From contig CAZIFW010000005.1 of assembly GCA_964538275.1 (NCBI GenBank), forward strand, positions 24,536-88,535: DNA of 64,000 bases, read 5' to 3'. The position numbers and the translations under genes were made by a program. The stretch comes from CANIGN01 sp964538275. Its GTDB lineage: Bacteria; Bdellovibrionota; UBA2428. The notes under the pieces are model-generated. The model made no database searches. It was not told where the DNA came from and worked only from the letters and a program-made list of their open reading frames with translations. Below, in pieces: positions 16,294 through 23,799 of the stretch (position 1 is its first letter; each line of letters opens with the position of its first letter).

Positions 16294-17769
16294 ATGAGCT
16301 TTAAAAATTTAAGTAAGTCTAAAATCGTTCGTGGAATGCAGTGCCATAAGAGCTTGTACTTGAGCGTGCATCATCCAGAATTGGAGCCCGAAGTGTCTGA
16401 GACGCAGCAAGCGATTTTTGATACGGGCAATGAAGTGGGACTTGCTGCGCAAGGGATGTTTCCGGGTGGGGTTACAATCGCGGCACAGCCACGAGATCCT
16501 GCGCAAGCTTTTGCCGACACCAAAGCGGCTATGGAAGCGGGCGCGCACACAATTTATGAGGCGACATTTTTCTTTGAGAATGTTCAAGTGAAGGTGGATA
16601 TCCTTCATAAAGAAAAGAAGTCTGCGAAGTGGAAACTTATCGAAGTTAAATCCTCTACGAGCGTTAAGGATGTGCACTTAAACGATATGGCTATTCAAGC
16701 ATGGGTGGCAGAAAATTCGGGATTGAAAGTTTCTTCGTACCATTTAATGCATATAAATTCCGATTGTCGCTTTCCAAATCTAAAAGATTTATTTGAACTT
16801 GTTGATGTGAGTGAAGAGGTTTTAGCCCTAAAGGGGGAAGTGCCTAAAAAAGTAAAAGCGATTAAGAATGTTTTAGCTGCTAAAACTGTGCCTGATATAA
16901 ATATTGGTCCGCATTGCGATGATCCATATGAATGCCCTTTTAAAGAGCATTGCTGGAAAGAAAAGAAGATTCCTGAGTTGAGTGTCTTTGATTTGCCTGG
17001 GATGGGACAAAAGGGATGGGCCTTTTACGAAAAAGGTATTCTCAATCTAAGTGATTTAAAAGATGCAAAATTGAGTGCAGTTCAAAGGAGAGCCGTTGAT
17101 TGCTTTGTTTCAAAGAAGAGGCATATAGATACGAAGGCCATAAAAAGCGAAATAGCGGCATGGGTTTTTCCTCTCTATTATTTGGATTTTGAAACAATTG
17201 CTTTTGCTATTCCTAAATACAAAGACACGGGGCCGTACATGCAAATTCCATTTCAGTTTAGTTGTCATGTAGAGACTAAGCAGGGCGAGCTTACACACTT
17301 TGAGTTTTTAAATTCAGAAGATAAGGACCCAAGGATAAATCTTATTGAGAGTTTATTGGCTACTGTGGGCGACGTAGGGAGTGTGGTTTCTTACAACAAA
17401 GGGTTTGAGGCAGGCGTGATGCGGCGACTTGCCGCGGAATATCCCGAATATTCTAAAAAGCTAAATAATATTGTGGATCGCCTTGTCGATCCCTTACCTA
17501 TATTTAGAGCCCATGTGTACGACAATGCTTTTGCGGGAAGTTTTAGTATCAAAGCAATTGCGCCGGCGTTGATTGGAGAAAAGTTATCTTACGATCAGCT
17601 CGAAGTGGGTGATGGTTCGGCTGCGCAGCGAGCGTACCTTCGCTTGATTGACCAGAGTACAGACCTCAAAGAAAAATCAAAACTTAAAAAAGCCATGATT
17701 GAATACTGCAAGCAAGACACGCTCGCTATGGTAGAGCTTGTGCGTTGGTTGCGCATAGTGAGCGCATAG
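16294..17769 (+). CDS. DUF2779-type fusion of Cas4/RecB-like and DEDD nuclease
   Basis: 491 residues from ATG 16294 (MSFKNLSKSKIVRG); ATG 16276 would add six residues. The N-terminal half is a RecB/Cas4-like PD-(D/E)XK nuclease: D102, then E117-V-K119, with a Cys cluster near 208-222 (CDDPYECPFKEHC) that could hold an Fe-S cluster. The C-terminal half is a DnaQ/RNase H-like DEDD exonuclease: YLDFETIAF (D298, E300), VVSYNKGFE, and YCKQDT near 470-475. Both active sites look intact. Probably DNA end processing; biological role unknown. It has its own box promoter. Confidence 0.8.
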   Translation: MSFKNLSKSKIVRGMQCHKSLYLSVHHPELEPEVSETQQAIFDTGNEVGLAAQGMFPGGVTIAAQPRDPAQAFADTKAAMEAGAHTIYEATFFFENVQVKVDILHKEKKSAKWKLIEVKSSTSVKDVHLNDMAIQAWVAENSGLKVSSYHLMHINSDCRFPNLKDLFELVDVSEEVLALKGEVPKKVKAIKNVLAAKTVPDINIGPHCDDPYECPFKEHCWKEKKIPELSVFDLPGMGQKGWAFYEKGILNLSDLKDAKLSAVQRRAVDCFVSKKRHIDTKAIKSEIAAWVFPLYYLDFETIAFAIPKYKDTGPYMQIPFQFSCHVETKQGELTHFEFLNSEDKDPRINLIESLLATVGDVGSVVSYNKGFEAGVMRRLAAEYPEYSKKLNNIVDRLVDPLPIFRAHVYDNAFAGSFSIKAIAPALIGEKLSYDQLEVGDGSAAQRAYLRLIDQSTDLKEKSKLKKAMIEYCKQDTLAMVELVRWLRIVSA

Positions 17770-17801
17770 GAACGGAGTTTAGTTATACGCGCTAACAGTT
17801 G

Positions 17802-17825
17802 CATACCATACAATTGTATGGTATG
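17802..17825 (+). promoter_or_regulatory. 24-bp perfect palindrome overlapping HNH start codon
   Basis: The half CATACCATACAA is followed directly by its reverse complement. TACAAT (17809-17814) could be a -10 hexamer and the ATG at 17823 is the palindrome's last-but-two base onward. A bound repressor would block both. Smaller start-codon dyads occur in front of four other genes nearby. Confidence 0.6.
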
Positions 17826-18773
17826 AGATTGTCTATGAAATTGAGTGAAATAGACAACAAAACTTTGTTAATAAAAACTCAGGAATTGGCGCGCAATGAG
17901 CGTGAGATCACGCTTTCGGTATTGCATCATTTGCGAGAAATTGAGCGTAGGCATTTGTATGCGGAGTTAGGGTTTTCGAGTCTTTACGAATATGCCGTGC
18001 AAGAGTTGAAGTATTCAAACGGAGCAGCACACAGAAGAATTGCGAGCATGCGTCTTTTGGACACTCTGCCAGAGATGGAAAAGAAACTTGAGAGTGGAGT
18101 GTTGTCTTTGTGTGCTTTAGCGCAAGCGCAGACTTTTTTTAGACAAGAGAAAACCGAAAGTTTGGAAGTTAAGAAAAGCATACTTTCAAATCTAGAAAAT
18201 AAATCAACTCGCGAAGTAGAGCGCGAGCTTTTAAGCTGTTCTTCACATCCTGAAAAGTTGATGCCAGAAAAGCTCCGGCCCGTGACGCAAACACTTACGG
18301 AGCTTAAAATCTTAGTAGATGAAAAGCTTTTAAAAGAAATAGAAGAGCTGAGGGGGATTATGGCGCACAGAAATCCTCATGCGTCTATTAAGGAGGTCCT
18401 TGCCTTTGCTGTTACAAAAGCATTGGAGCGGGTAAGGCCGAAAGCGCCGAAGGGTTTGGCCCCAGCGCTGGAAGTGAAAGATCCTCAGACGAAGAATTCT
18501 CAAAGCAACACTCGATATATTTCGCAAGAAGTGAAACGTCGCGTGTGGCAGCGAGATAAGGGGCAATGTACTTTTGAGGGTGCTGAGAGAAGATGTACCT
18601 CTAAACATGGCCTTGAGTTCGATCATATTCAGCCGTTTGCAATGGGTGGTAGCTCAACAGAAGAAAATTTGCGATTGAGATGTCGCGCACATAATCAGTT
18701 AGAGGCGATTAAAGTTTTGGGTCACAAGAAGATGGCAGCTTATCTTCCACGTATGAGGGAGGGGGTGTCTTGA
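17823..18773 (+). CDS. HNH endonuclease with N-terminal helical domain
   Basis: 316 residues from ATG 17823 (MRLSMKLS); ATG 17835 is possible. Residues 1-200 are helical (HLREIERRHLYAELGFSSLY, VQELKYSNGAAHRRIASMRL), a DUF222-like region. The C-terminal HNH domain (about 240-300) has RDKGQC, RCTSKHGLEFDHI, GGSSTEENLRLRCRAHN: Cys, the catalytic His of DHI, Asn and final His are present. The linker contains a shortened CCCCAGCGCTGG (18460-18471). Predicted metal-dependent DNase; such genes are often mobile and multicopy. Confidence 0.85.
   Translation: MRLSMKLSEIDNKTLLIKTQELARNEREITLSVLHHLREIERRHLYAELGFSSLYEYAVQELKYSNGAAHRRIASMRLLDTLPEMEKKLESGVLSLCALAQAQTFFRQEKTESLEVKKSILSNLENKSTREVERELLSCSSHPEKLMPEKLRPVTQTLTELKILVDEKLLKEIEELRGIMAHRNPHASIKEVLAFAVTKALERVRPKAPKGLAPALEVKDPQTKNSQSNTRYISQEVKRRVWQRDKGQCTFEGAERRCTSKHGLEFDHIQPFAMGGSSTEENLRLRCRAHNQLEAIKVLGHKKMAAYLPRMREGVS
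18460..18471 (+). repeat. CCCCAGCGCTGG, partial copy 4 inside HNH gene
   Basis: Twelve of 14 bases of the palindrome, located in the region coding the linker between the helical and HNH domains. It is the only copy inside a gene. Confidence 0.6.
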
Positions 18774-18803
18774 CAAATGGTGCAATATACCGCACTATTA
18801 AAA

Positions 18804-19136
18804 ATGGCCAAGATAAAGACATCAAAAAAGCAAAAAAACTTCTCACTTAACTCAATGCCCGTTGTGAAGTTGAAAAAAGGAATCAAGGCAACGAGTCACG
18901 ATCCGGATAAAAGACTCAGTAGTGTAGACTTTATAACAAAAGCCCTTGTTCAGTGTCTGTGGGAAGGTGACATGGATGCTTTTAAGGAAATTGTAAAAGC
19001 ACATTACGAAGCGATCAACACAACGCGAGCGCTGAAGAAAATTGGATTAAGCAAGAGAACTTTTTACGAGGCAGTGTCTCCTAATGGCAATCCACGGCTT
19101 GATACCGTTACAAGAATTATTCAAGGGCTAAAGTAA
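18804..19136 (+). CDS. HigA-like (addiction-module antidote) protein, orphan
   Basis: 110 residues from ATG 18804; ATG 18777 would add nine. The second half matches the COG3636-type antidote: LVQCLWEGDMDAFKEIVKAH, TTRALKKIGLSKRTFYEAVS, NPRLDTVTRIIQGL, with an HTH. The N-terminus is Lys-rich (KIKTSKKQKNFS). No cognate RelE-like toxin lies beside it. A TTGACA at 18770 at the end of the HNH gene may provide its promoter. Confidence 0.7.
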   Translation: MAKIKTSKKQKNFSLNSMPVVKLKKGIKATSHDPDKRLSSVDFITKALVQCLWEGDMDAFKEIVKAHYEAINTTRALKKIGLSKRTFYEAVSPNGNPRLDTVTRIIQGLK

Positions 19137-19253
19137 GTAGCGAGTGTAAGGGTAAGCAATTTGCATCAAAAAACCTGATGTAGATCATGTAAGTGCGCTT
19201 CTGATGAGTCTCAAAGAAGAAGGGCTCTTGATTCAGTAAAATACAGGAGCAAA

Positions 19254-20186
19254 ATGGGAATGATGCGAAATCCCTACGAAGTACTTGGTGTGAGTGCAAC
19301 TGCAACTCAAGACGAAATCAGGAATGTATATCGAAAGCTTGCTAAAAAACATCATCCAGATCTAAATCCGGGAAATAAAGCAAACGAAGAAAAGTTTAAA
19401 GAAATCACCGCAGCTTATGATCTTGTGGGGAGTGCAGAAAACAGGGAAAAGTTTGATAAGGGCGAACTCGAAGAGGCCGCACAGGCTGAGGCGGCTAGGA
19501 AGTATTATAAACACACTCAAGGCGGGCCGAGAGCGAGGTACTCTGCTTCATCAGATTTTGACGATGATTTTTTGAATTCCATGTTTGGAAATGTACGCGG
19601 TGCGGGTGGGCGTGGTGCACGTAGCGGTGCAACTTTTTCAATGCCGGGGCAAGACGTTCTATACACGATGGAAGTTGATTTCAGAGATGCAATTTTGGGC
19701 ACTGAGAAAACTTTAAGCCTTCCGGGTGGAAAAAAGATACAAACAAAAATACCTCCGGGATTTAAAACAGGGCAAAAGCTTAGGTTTGCCGGACAAGGAA
19801 GCCCAGGCATGGGGAGCGGTGCCGCGGGTGATCTGTATGTTGAAATTATTGTGCGACCTTCAGATGTTTTCGTTCGAAACGAAAATAATATAGAAAGCGA
19901 AGTGCCTGTATCGCTTCAAGTTGCTCTGTTGGGTGGTGAGTTAAATGTTCAAACTGTGGATGGCTCAGTAATGCTGAACGTTCCACAGCACTCAAATACC
20001 GGAACAAAACTTCGCATACGTGGAAAAGGCGTTCCTTCAGATAAGGGTATTAGGGGCGACCACATTGTGAAGTTAAAGGTCATGTTGCCCGATCCTCCAG
20101 ACCCCAAATTAGATTCACTTGTAAGAGAGTGGAGCGAGAACACTGGTGCAAAAGGATCAGAATCTAGAGGAGAAACAAATACATGA
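19254..20186 (+). CDS. cbpA: DnaJ-family co-chaperone CbpA
   Basis: 310 residues. J domain at 5-70 with the HPD tripeptide in KKHHPDLNPG, then a linker with GGRGARSGAT, then two beta-sandwich substrate domains (LPGGKKIQTKIPPGFKTGQK; VPQHSNTGTKLRIRGKGVP). There is no Cys-rich zinc-finger region, so it is CbpA-type rather than DnaJ. It stimulates DnaK ATPase. AGGAG lies 5 nt before ATG 19254. The stop overlaps the cbpM start (ATGA). Confidence 0.93.
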   Translation: MGMMRNPYEVLGVSATATQDEIRNVYRKLAKKHHPDLNPGNKANEEKFKEITAAYDLVGSAENREKFDKGELEEAAQAEAARKYYKHTQGGPRARYSASSDFDDDFLNSMFGNVRGAGGRGARSGATFSMPGQDVLYTMEVDFRDAILGTEKTLSLPGGKKIQTKIPPGFKTGQKLRFAGQGSPGMGSGAAGDLYVEIIVRPSDVFVRNENNIESEVPVSLQVALLGGELNVQTVDGSVMLNVPQHSNTGTKLRIRGKGVPSDKGIRGDHIVKLKVMLPDPPDPKLDSLVREWSENTGAKGSESRGETNT

Positions 20187-20449
20187 GCACGTATACTTTA
20201 GAAGAAATTTGCATACAGCTTTCACTTCCACGCGAAACAATAGTGGCTTTTGTAGAGCGCGAATGGATCGATCCTGTAGATTACGATTCAGGAAAATTTG
20301 ATGAAGAAGACCAAATGAGAATACGATTTATCCTAGAATTAAAAAATGATTTTTCGGTTAATGATGAGGGTGTTGGTATTATCCTTCACTTGTTGGACCA
20401 ATTGCACACACTCCGACGAGTGGGTGGCTCAAAAGACGAAAATCAATAA
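20183..20449 (+). CDS. cbpM: CbpM-like chaperone modulator (MerR-type HTH)
   Basis: 88 residues with a MerR-like N-terminus (TLEEICIQLSLPRETIVAFV, EREWIDP) and helical end (NDEGVGIILHLLDQLHTL). CbpM binds the J domain of CbpA and inhibits it. Overlap with cbpA by 4 bp and operon order match the known pair. Confidence 0.88.
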   Translation: MSTYTLEEICIQLSLPRETIVAFVEREWIDPVDYDSGKFDEEDQMRIRFILELKNDFSVNDEGVGIILHLLDQLHTLRRVGGSKDENQ

Positions 20450-20459
20450 TTCAAAAATC

Positions 20460-20774
20460 CTAGGTAAAAACATCGTCCAGTCCTAATATCCGTTTGCAGT
20501 TATCCATATGTTTATAAATCTCTGCCATTTCTCGCTGCAGTTTTTTTAAATCCCTGTCGTCAAGATCGGGTTCGAGAGCTCTCACAACTAGAGGATGTTT
20601 TTTGAGCCAAGCTCCGTGTCGAGTGGCATAGGTTTCAGGAATCCCACATCGCAAGGCTGCCTGCCGTGCATTGCGGTCCACCAAGTATTCCACAATAAAA
20701 CTGAGTGTCTCCAGCGTTAGCAATTTCTTGTGCGCCTTAAGTCTCGAAGAAAACCCCATTTGCCGTATTCGCAT
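20460..20774 (-). CDS. Terminase small subunit-like protein, orphan
   Basis: 104 residues. The block LTLETLSFIVEYLVDRNARQ followed by AALRCGIPETYATRHGAWLK and PLVVRAL resembles the N-terminal DNA-binding helix bundle of phage terminase small subunits. The C-terminal half is a charged helix. There are no large terminase or other phage structural genes nearby, so this is a phage relic or a domesticated DNA-binding protein. Convergent with cbpM. Confidence 0.45.
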   Translation of the reverse strand: MRIRQMGFSSRLKAHKKLLTLETLSFIVEYLVDRNARQAALRCGIPETYATRHGAWLKKHPLVVRALEPDLDDRDLKKLQREMAEIYKHMDNCKRILGLDDVFT

Positions 20775-20799
20775 ATTCTCCGAGTCTAGGGTCTACTTT

Positions 20800-21291
20800 T
20801 TAATCAGCACAGCATTTCTTGTATTTTTTTTGACTGCCACAAGGACAGGGGTCGTTACGACCAATTTTTGCTTCTGTTCGAACAAGAGTGGCTTGGGGAG
20901 AAAGCGATTCACCATCGATAAACAACCACTGGCCATTATCATCTTTGCGAAAGCGAGAGCGTTCGTGATGTTCCTCTGGGTTTCCATTTTGCTCAAAGCT
21001 GGCGATAAATTCCACGATTCCTTTTTTGTCTGAGCTTTGACCTGCCTCGGTTGTTATTATCTTTAAGCCTATCCATTTGGATTCTTCGGCCCATTTGCGA
21101 GTGGAGTCATGGTCAAAATCCGACCTAGATTCAGGAGCGGTGGTTTTCTCTAAATAAGAAATGTCCGCTAAGGTATAGGCAGTATAGCGAGATCGCATTA
21201 AACTCTCGGCAGTTTCTGCTTTAGCCTTTCCTTTTAAAATCTTTTCGCAGCAATTTGAAAAACTAAGATTAGAACTGCATGGACATTTCAT
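20800..21291 (-). CDS. ychJ: YchJ-family protein with two SEC-C motifs
   Basis: 163 residues. The N-terminal SEC-C (MKCPCSSNLSFSNCC) and C-terminal SEC-C (IGRNDPCPCGSQKKYKKCC) each supply a CxC...CC/HC zinc site. Between them is the NTF2-like YchJ domain (AESLMRSRYTAYTLADISYL, WIGLKIITTEAG, GQWLFIDG). Function is unresolved in the family; the SEC-C may bind protein partners. Confidence 0.92.
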   Translation of the reverse strand: MKCPCSSNLSFSNCCEKILKGKAKAETAESLMRSRYTAYTLADISYLEKTTAPESRSDFDHDSTRKWAEESKWIGLKIITTEAGQSSDKKGIVEFIASFEQNGNPEEHHERSRFRKDDNGQWLFIDGESLSPQATLVRTEAKIGRNDPCPCGSQKKYKKCCAD

Positions 21292-21351
21292 CTATTCAGT
21301 TTTTATAGGGTTAAGCCTTTAGATTCAAGAAACAAAAAACGCTTCCCGCTT

Positions 21352-21822
21352 TTGCGAGAAACGTTTTCTCTTTCAAATTGTGACGTCGGAGAAAAAAATC
21401 TGGATGAAAAAATTGCCGATGCGTTTGCCCAGGAGTTACTTGTCCCTGAAGACGTTTTAAGGCGAGTCTTTGATGAAATGGGACTGTCTCTCGTTAAAGA
21501 AATTAAACCACATCATATAGTGGAACTGACCGAGAGATTTCGCGTCAGCTTTTACATGATGGCATTATGTCTTAGAGGAATTGATAAGATTTCCTTTGAT
21601 AAATTTAATGAGCTCAAAGGATTTTCTCTCAATCAATTACGTGAAGAGGTTGAGTCAGGTCGGCTTAATTATTCTCCCAATGTTTATTTTACATTCAATA
21701 AAACACTAAAGGATCAGTTGAAAGAGCTGGCACTTATTGCACTAAGGAAAGGTTTGATAGGTTTTTTTGATGCAGCTAAAATATTAGACGAAACAGAAGC
21801 TGAAATTAAGGCCGCCCTGTAA
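21352..21822 (+). pseudogene. Decayed ImmA/IrrE-type metallopeptidase remnant
   Basis: The recognisable part, DEKIADAFAQELLVPEDVL then VELTERFRVSFYMMALCL, is the region that follows HExxH in ImmA/IrrE (DUF955) proteins. The expected zinc motif is missing: the corresponding place reads KRFPLLRETFSLSN. The N-terminal HTH is absent and the frame is open upstream only into a hairpin-like intergenic sequence. The nominal start is a TTG without a ribosome site. It directly abuts a PIN-like gene, a known ImmA-type/PIN toxin-antitoxin arrangement. Confidence 0.6.
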
Positions 21823-22333
21823 TGATTTTGATTGTGTCGGATGCCAATGTATTTGTAGCGTTATTTAGAGCTAGTCTACTGAATAAAGTATTTCACAAAA
21901 GTCTAATTGAAGTTGAGATTCCGACAAAAATTTTTCAAGAGCTTACTCAGCGACCACATCGAATAGAGCGTGAATATCCTGAATTGGCTGAATTAATAAA
22001 TCAACTTGCCTATAATCCGAATAATACTCATCCTATTACGTTGCGGGTTATACAGTATGGAGACGGTTTCGATACCCCTGCACTGGAGGCTCATTACAAA
22101 CTTGAAAAGGATGCTGCAATTAATGAGGGCGAACGGCAGGCTATTCCGCTTGCTATACAGAATCCGCAACTTTTTTGAGTTGTGATTCTGATGCGTTAGA
22201 AGAATTCAATCAAATTTCAAATTGTAATGGTGCGACTGCAAGTTGCCTGGAGGATTACTGTTTGGGTCTCTTGAAAAATAAGACTTTAGACCAAAAAGAA
22301 TTCGATTTACTTTTGGCGGTAATGAAAGGATAA
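21822..22333 (+). pseudogene. PIN-like toxin gene with frameshift
   Basis: The first 118 codons give a PIN-like start (MILIVSDANVFVALFRASLL with the first acidic residue D7) and GERQAIPLAIQNPQLF near the PIN acidic centre, then TGA at 22176. Shifting frame at the T6 run (22171-22176) continues with LSCDSDALEEFNQISNC and runs to TAA at 22331. LSCDSDA fits the third acidic motif, so the original gene probably had one more T. Either a real knockout or a sequencing homopolymer error. The stop of the ImmA remnant overlaps this start. Confidence 0.65.
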
Positions 22334-22345
22334 AGTGCACCGGTT

Positions 22346-22675
22346 TTACTTAGCCGTAACGACTCCGCCAATCATCATGTTCATTCCGCAACCGAAATCC
22401 ACTTGGCCCCGCTCAAGCTTTCCGAGCTTTACGGTCACCGGCTTGTCACGAGGAAGTTCGTAAGAAAGTTTTTTGCTTGGTACTTGGATCGAAGTGGCGC
22501 AAGTGGAGTCAGTCTTCCGAGTAACCACTAGAGTCACATCCTCGCCGGCTTTTGCGTCGATTGAGGAAGGTACGAAGCCGCTCTTTTCGACTGAGATATT
22601 ATAGGTAGCGGCCGAGGCCGCGATCGATCCAGACACGCCAGCAAAAAATCCAAGGCTCTTTAAAAGTTTTTTCAT
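22346..22675 (-). CDS. Exported cupredoxin-like protein
   Basis: 109 residues with a signal peptide (MKKLLKSLGFFAGVSGSIAA). The cupredoxin pattern is visible: GFVPSSIDAKAGEDVTLVVT, CATSIQVP, then FGCGMNMMIGG. The Cys and Met near the end are candidate copper ligands, but the usual His pair is missing. Likely periplasmic copper binding. It is preceded by ECF-type promoter P1 (22694-22721) and so belongs to the sigma regulon of this island. Confidence 0.8.
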   Translation of the reverse strand: MKKLLKSLGFFAGVSGSIAASAATYNISVEKSGFVPSSIDAKAGEDVTLVVTRKTDSTCATSIQVPSKKLSYELPRDKPVTVKLGKLERGQVDFGCGMNMMIGGVVTAK

Positions 22676-22693
22676 TTTACCTCTCTAAAAGTA

Positions 22694-22721
22694 TATACGG
22701 GCAGTGTGGAGATTTGTGACA
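22694..22721 (-). promoter_or_regulatory. ECF sigma promoter P1
   Basis: On the minus strand: TGTCACA (22721-22715), 15-bp spacer, CGTATA (22699-22694), 19 bp before the cupredoxin start. Same elements and exactly the same spacing as P2 and P3. Confidence 0.75.
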
Positions 22722-22743
22722 GCTGACGCGAGTAATAAGTAAA

Positions 22744-22772
22744 TTGACTATACCCCGGGAGGGGTATGTACT
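22744..22772 (+). promoter_or_regulatory. CsoR operator and promoter, DUF305 gene
   Basis: ATACCCC-GGGA-GGGGTAT (22750-22767) lies between a -35 TTGACT (22744-22749) and a poorly conserved -10 near 22765-22772. It is a CsoR-type palindrome, one of three in the island. Confidence 0.75.
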
Positions 22773-22792
22773 GCCTGAAGGAGGAACTACAA

Positions 22793-23179
22793 ATGTTTAC
22801 AACGATTAGGAGAATTTCAACAGTTACTCGTCTTGGCATACTGGGCGCAGCTTTTTGTGCTTTGGTGGGCGTCGCAGCTCAGAAGACAACCCATGGGGCT
22901 GGGCACTCAGGCATGGACAGCCAAATGCAGACCAGCATGAAGAAAATGATGGATGATATGCATGCCGTAAAATCGAGCGGCAATATGGATGTCGACTTCG
23001 CTAAAATGATGATCCCTCATCACCAAGGCGCAATCGACATGGCACAAATGGAACTAGATTATGGCAAAGATCCGATGCTGAAGAAAATGGCGACGGAAAT
23101 AATCGCGGCACAGAAAAAGGAAATTAAAACTTTGCAGGATTGGATCGCTAAAAACGATAAGTCTGGGCGAGCTAGATAG
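22793..23179 (+). CDS. DUF305 (CopM-like) periplasmic copper-binding protein
   Basis: 128 residues from ATG 22793, with AAGGAGG about 10 nt upstream. An N-terminal signal or anchor is followed by a Met/His-rich segment and the DUF305 core DVDFAKMMIPHHQGAIDMAQ and MATEIIAAQKKEIKTLQDWI. The MIPHHQGAI motif plus Met clusters (SGMDSQMQTSMKKMMDDMH) suggest Cu(I)/Ag binding. Under a CsoR operator, consistent with copper induction. Confidence 0.88.
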   Translation: MFTTIRRISTVTRLGILGAAFCALVGVAAQKTTHGAGHSGMDSQMQTSMKKMMDDMHAVKSSGNMDVDFAKMMIPHHQGAIDMAQMELDYGKDPMLKKMATEIIAAQKKEIKTLQDWIAKNDKSGRAR

Positions 23180-23198
23180 GGATTGGAAAAATTATTGG

Positions 23199-23504
23199 CT
23201 ACCTGCTCACGACTTTGGGCGGGAAGCCAATTTTTCGAAGGCTCTTAACAATTTTATTCAAATCGCATTCTGAGCCTTTGGTTTTTTTACACGAGAAGGA
23301 TGCGCGATGATCTTCTAATCGTACCGATACATTGCTTGTACCAGGTTGTGATTCAATTAATTTTTTAACTCTAGACGTGCAACCTCCGCACATCATGCGA
23401 TCAATTTTCAATTCAACTTGAGTTACTTCATCGGTCGCGCCATAGGCGACGACAACGATGCTGAGAAGCACTAGTGGCCTGAACTTTTCTATTACTGTTT
23501 GCAT
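23199..23504 (-). CDS. Exported heavy-metal-associated (HMA) domain protein
   Basis: 101 residues from ATG 23504, with AGGAGG just upstream. A signal peptide (PLVLLSIVVVAYGA) precedes one HMA fold: VELKIDRMMCGGCTSRVKKL, with the CGGC site, then VSVRLEDHRASFSC and a conserved IGFPP. MerP/CopZ-like periplasmic metal carrier. Extra Cys residues (FSC, GSEC) are unusual. Probably co-transcribed from P2 with the 57-aa protein upstream. Confidence 0.8.
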   Translation of the reverse strand: MQTVIEKFRPLVLLSIVVVAYGATDEVTQVELKIDRMMCGGCTSRVKKLIESQPGTSNVSVRLEDHRASFSCKKTKGSECDLNKIVKSLRKIGFPPKVVSR

Positions 23505-23576
23505 TATTACCCTCCTGATCGACAAGCCAAAGCGAAAGGATAAGTTCCACTCTGGCTTGCTGCTGACGACGCCACT

Positions 23577-23750
23577 TTAATTGGCTCTTCGTTCGCTTGG
23601 TAGGGGTTGTTTGCGCTCAATTTTTTCAAATTGGGTCTTTTTGCTGCTGGCTTCTTGAGCATGCCCTTCGTGGCAGTTCTTTTCGGCCTTCGCTTGCGCG
23701 AAAGAAGTTCCGCTAATCAGAATCGCAAGGAACAGTGTTAACTTTTTCAT
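23577..23750 (-). CDS. Small exported Lys-rich protein (57 aa)
   Basis: Starts MKKLTLFLAILISGTSFAQA, a clear signal peptide, then KAEKNCHEGHAQEASSKKTQ with one Cys and two His close together. AGGAGG is present 8 nt before the ATG, and ECF promoter P2 lies 21 bp upstream. No family is recognised; the Cys/His motif and regulon suggest a small metal-binding or stress peptide. Confidence 0.75.
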   Translation of the reverse strand: MKKLTLFLAILISGTSFAQAKAEKNCHEGHAQEASSKKTQFEKIERKQPLPSERRAN

Positions 23751-23770
23751 GTAGTAGCCTCCTACCTAGT

Positions 23771-23798
23771 ACTACGGGAGGCCGGATGGTTTGTGACA
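23771..23798 (-). promoter_or_regulatory. ECF sigma promoter P2
   Basis: Minus strand TGTCACA (23798-23792), 15-bp spacer, CGTAGT (23776-23771). Upstream of the 57-aa exported protein and HMA genes. It begins immediately beside the anti-sigma gene's stop. Confidence 0.75.
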
Positions 23799-23799
23799 A

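Noticed and set aside
12844..18804. Integron gene-cassette array
   Set aside because: There is no integrase gene and no attC-like site with R/L boxes; the repeated palindrome is short and does not match known attC structure.
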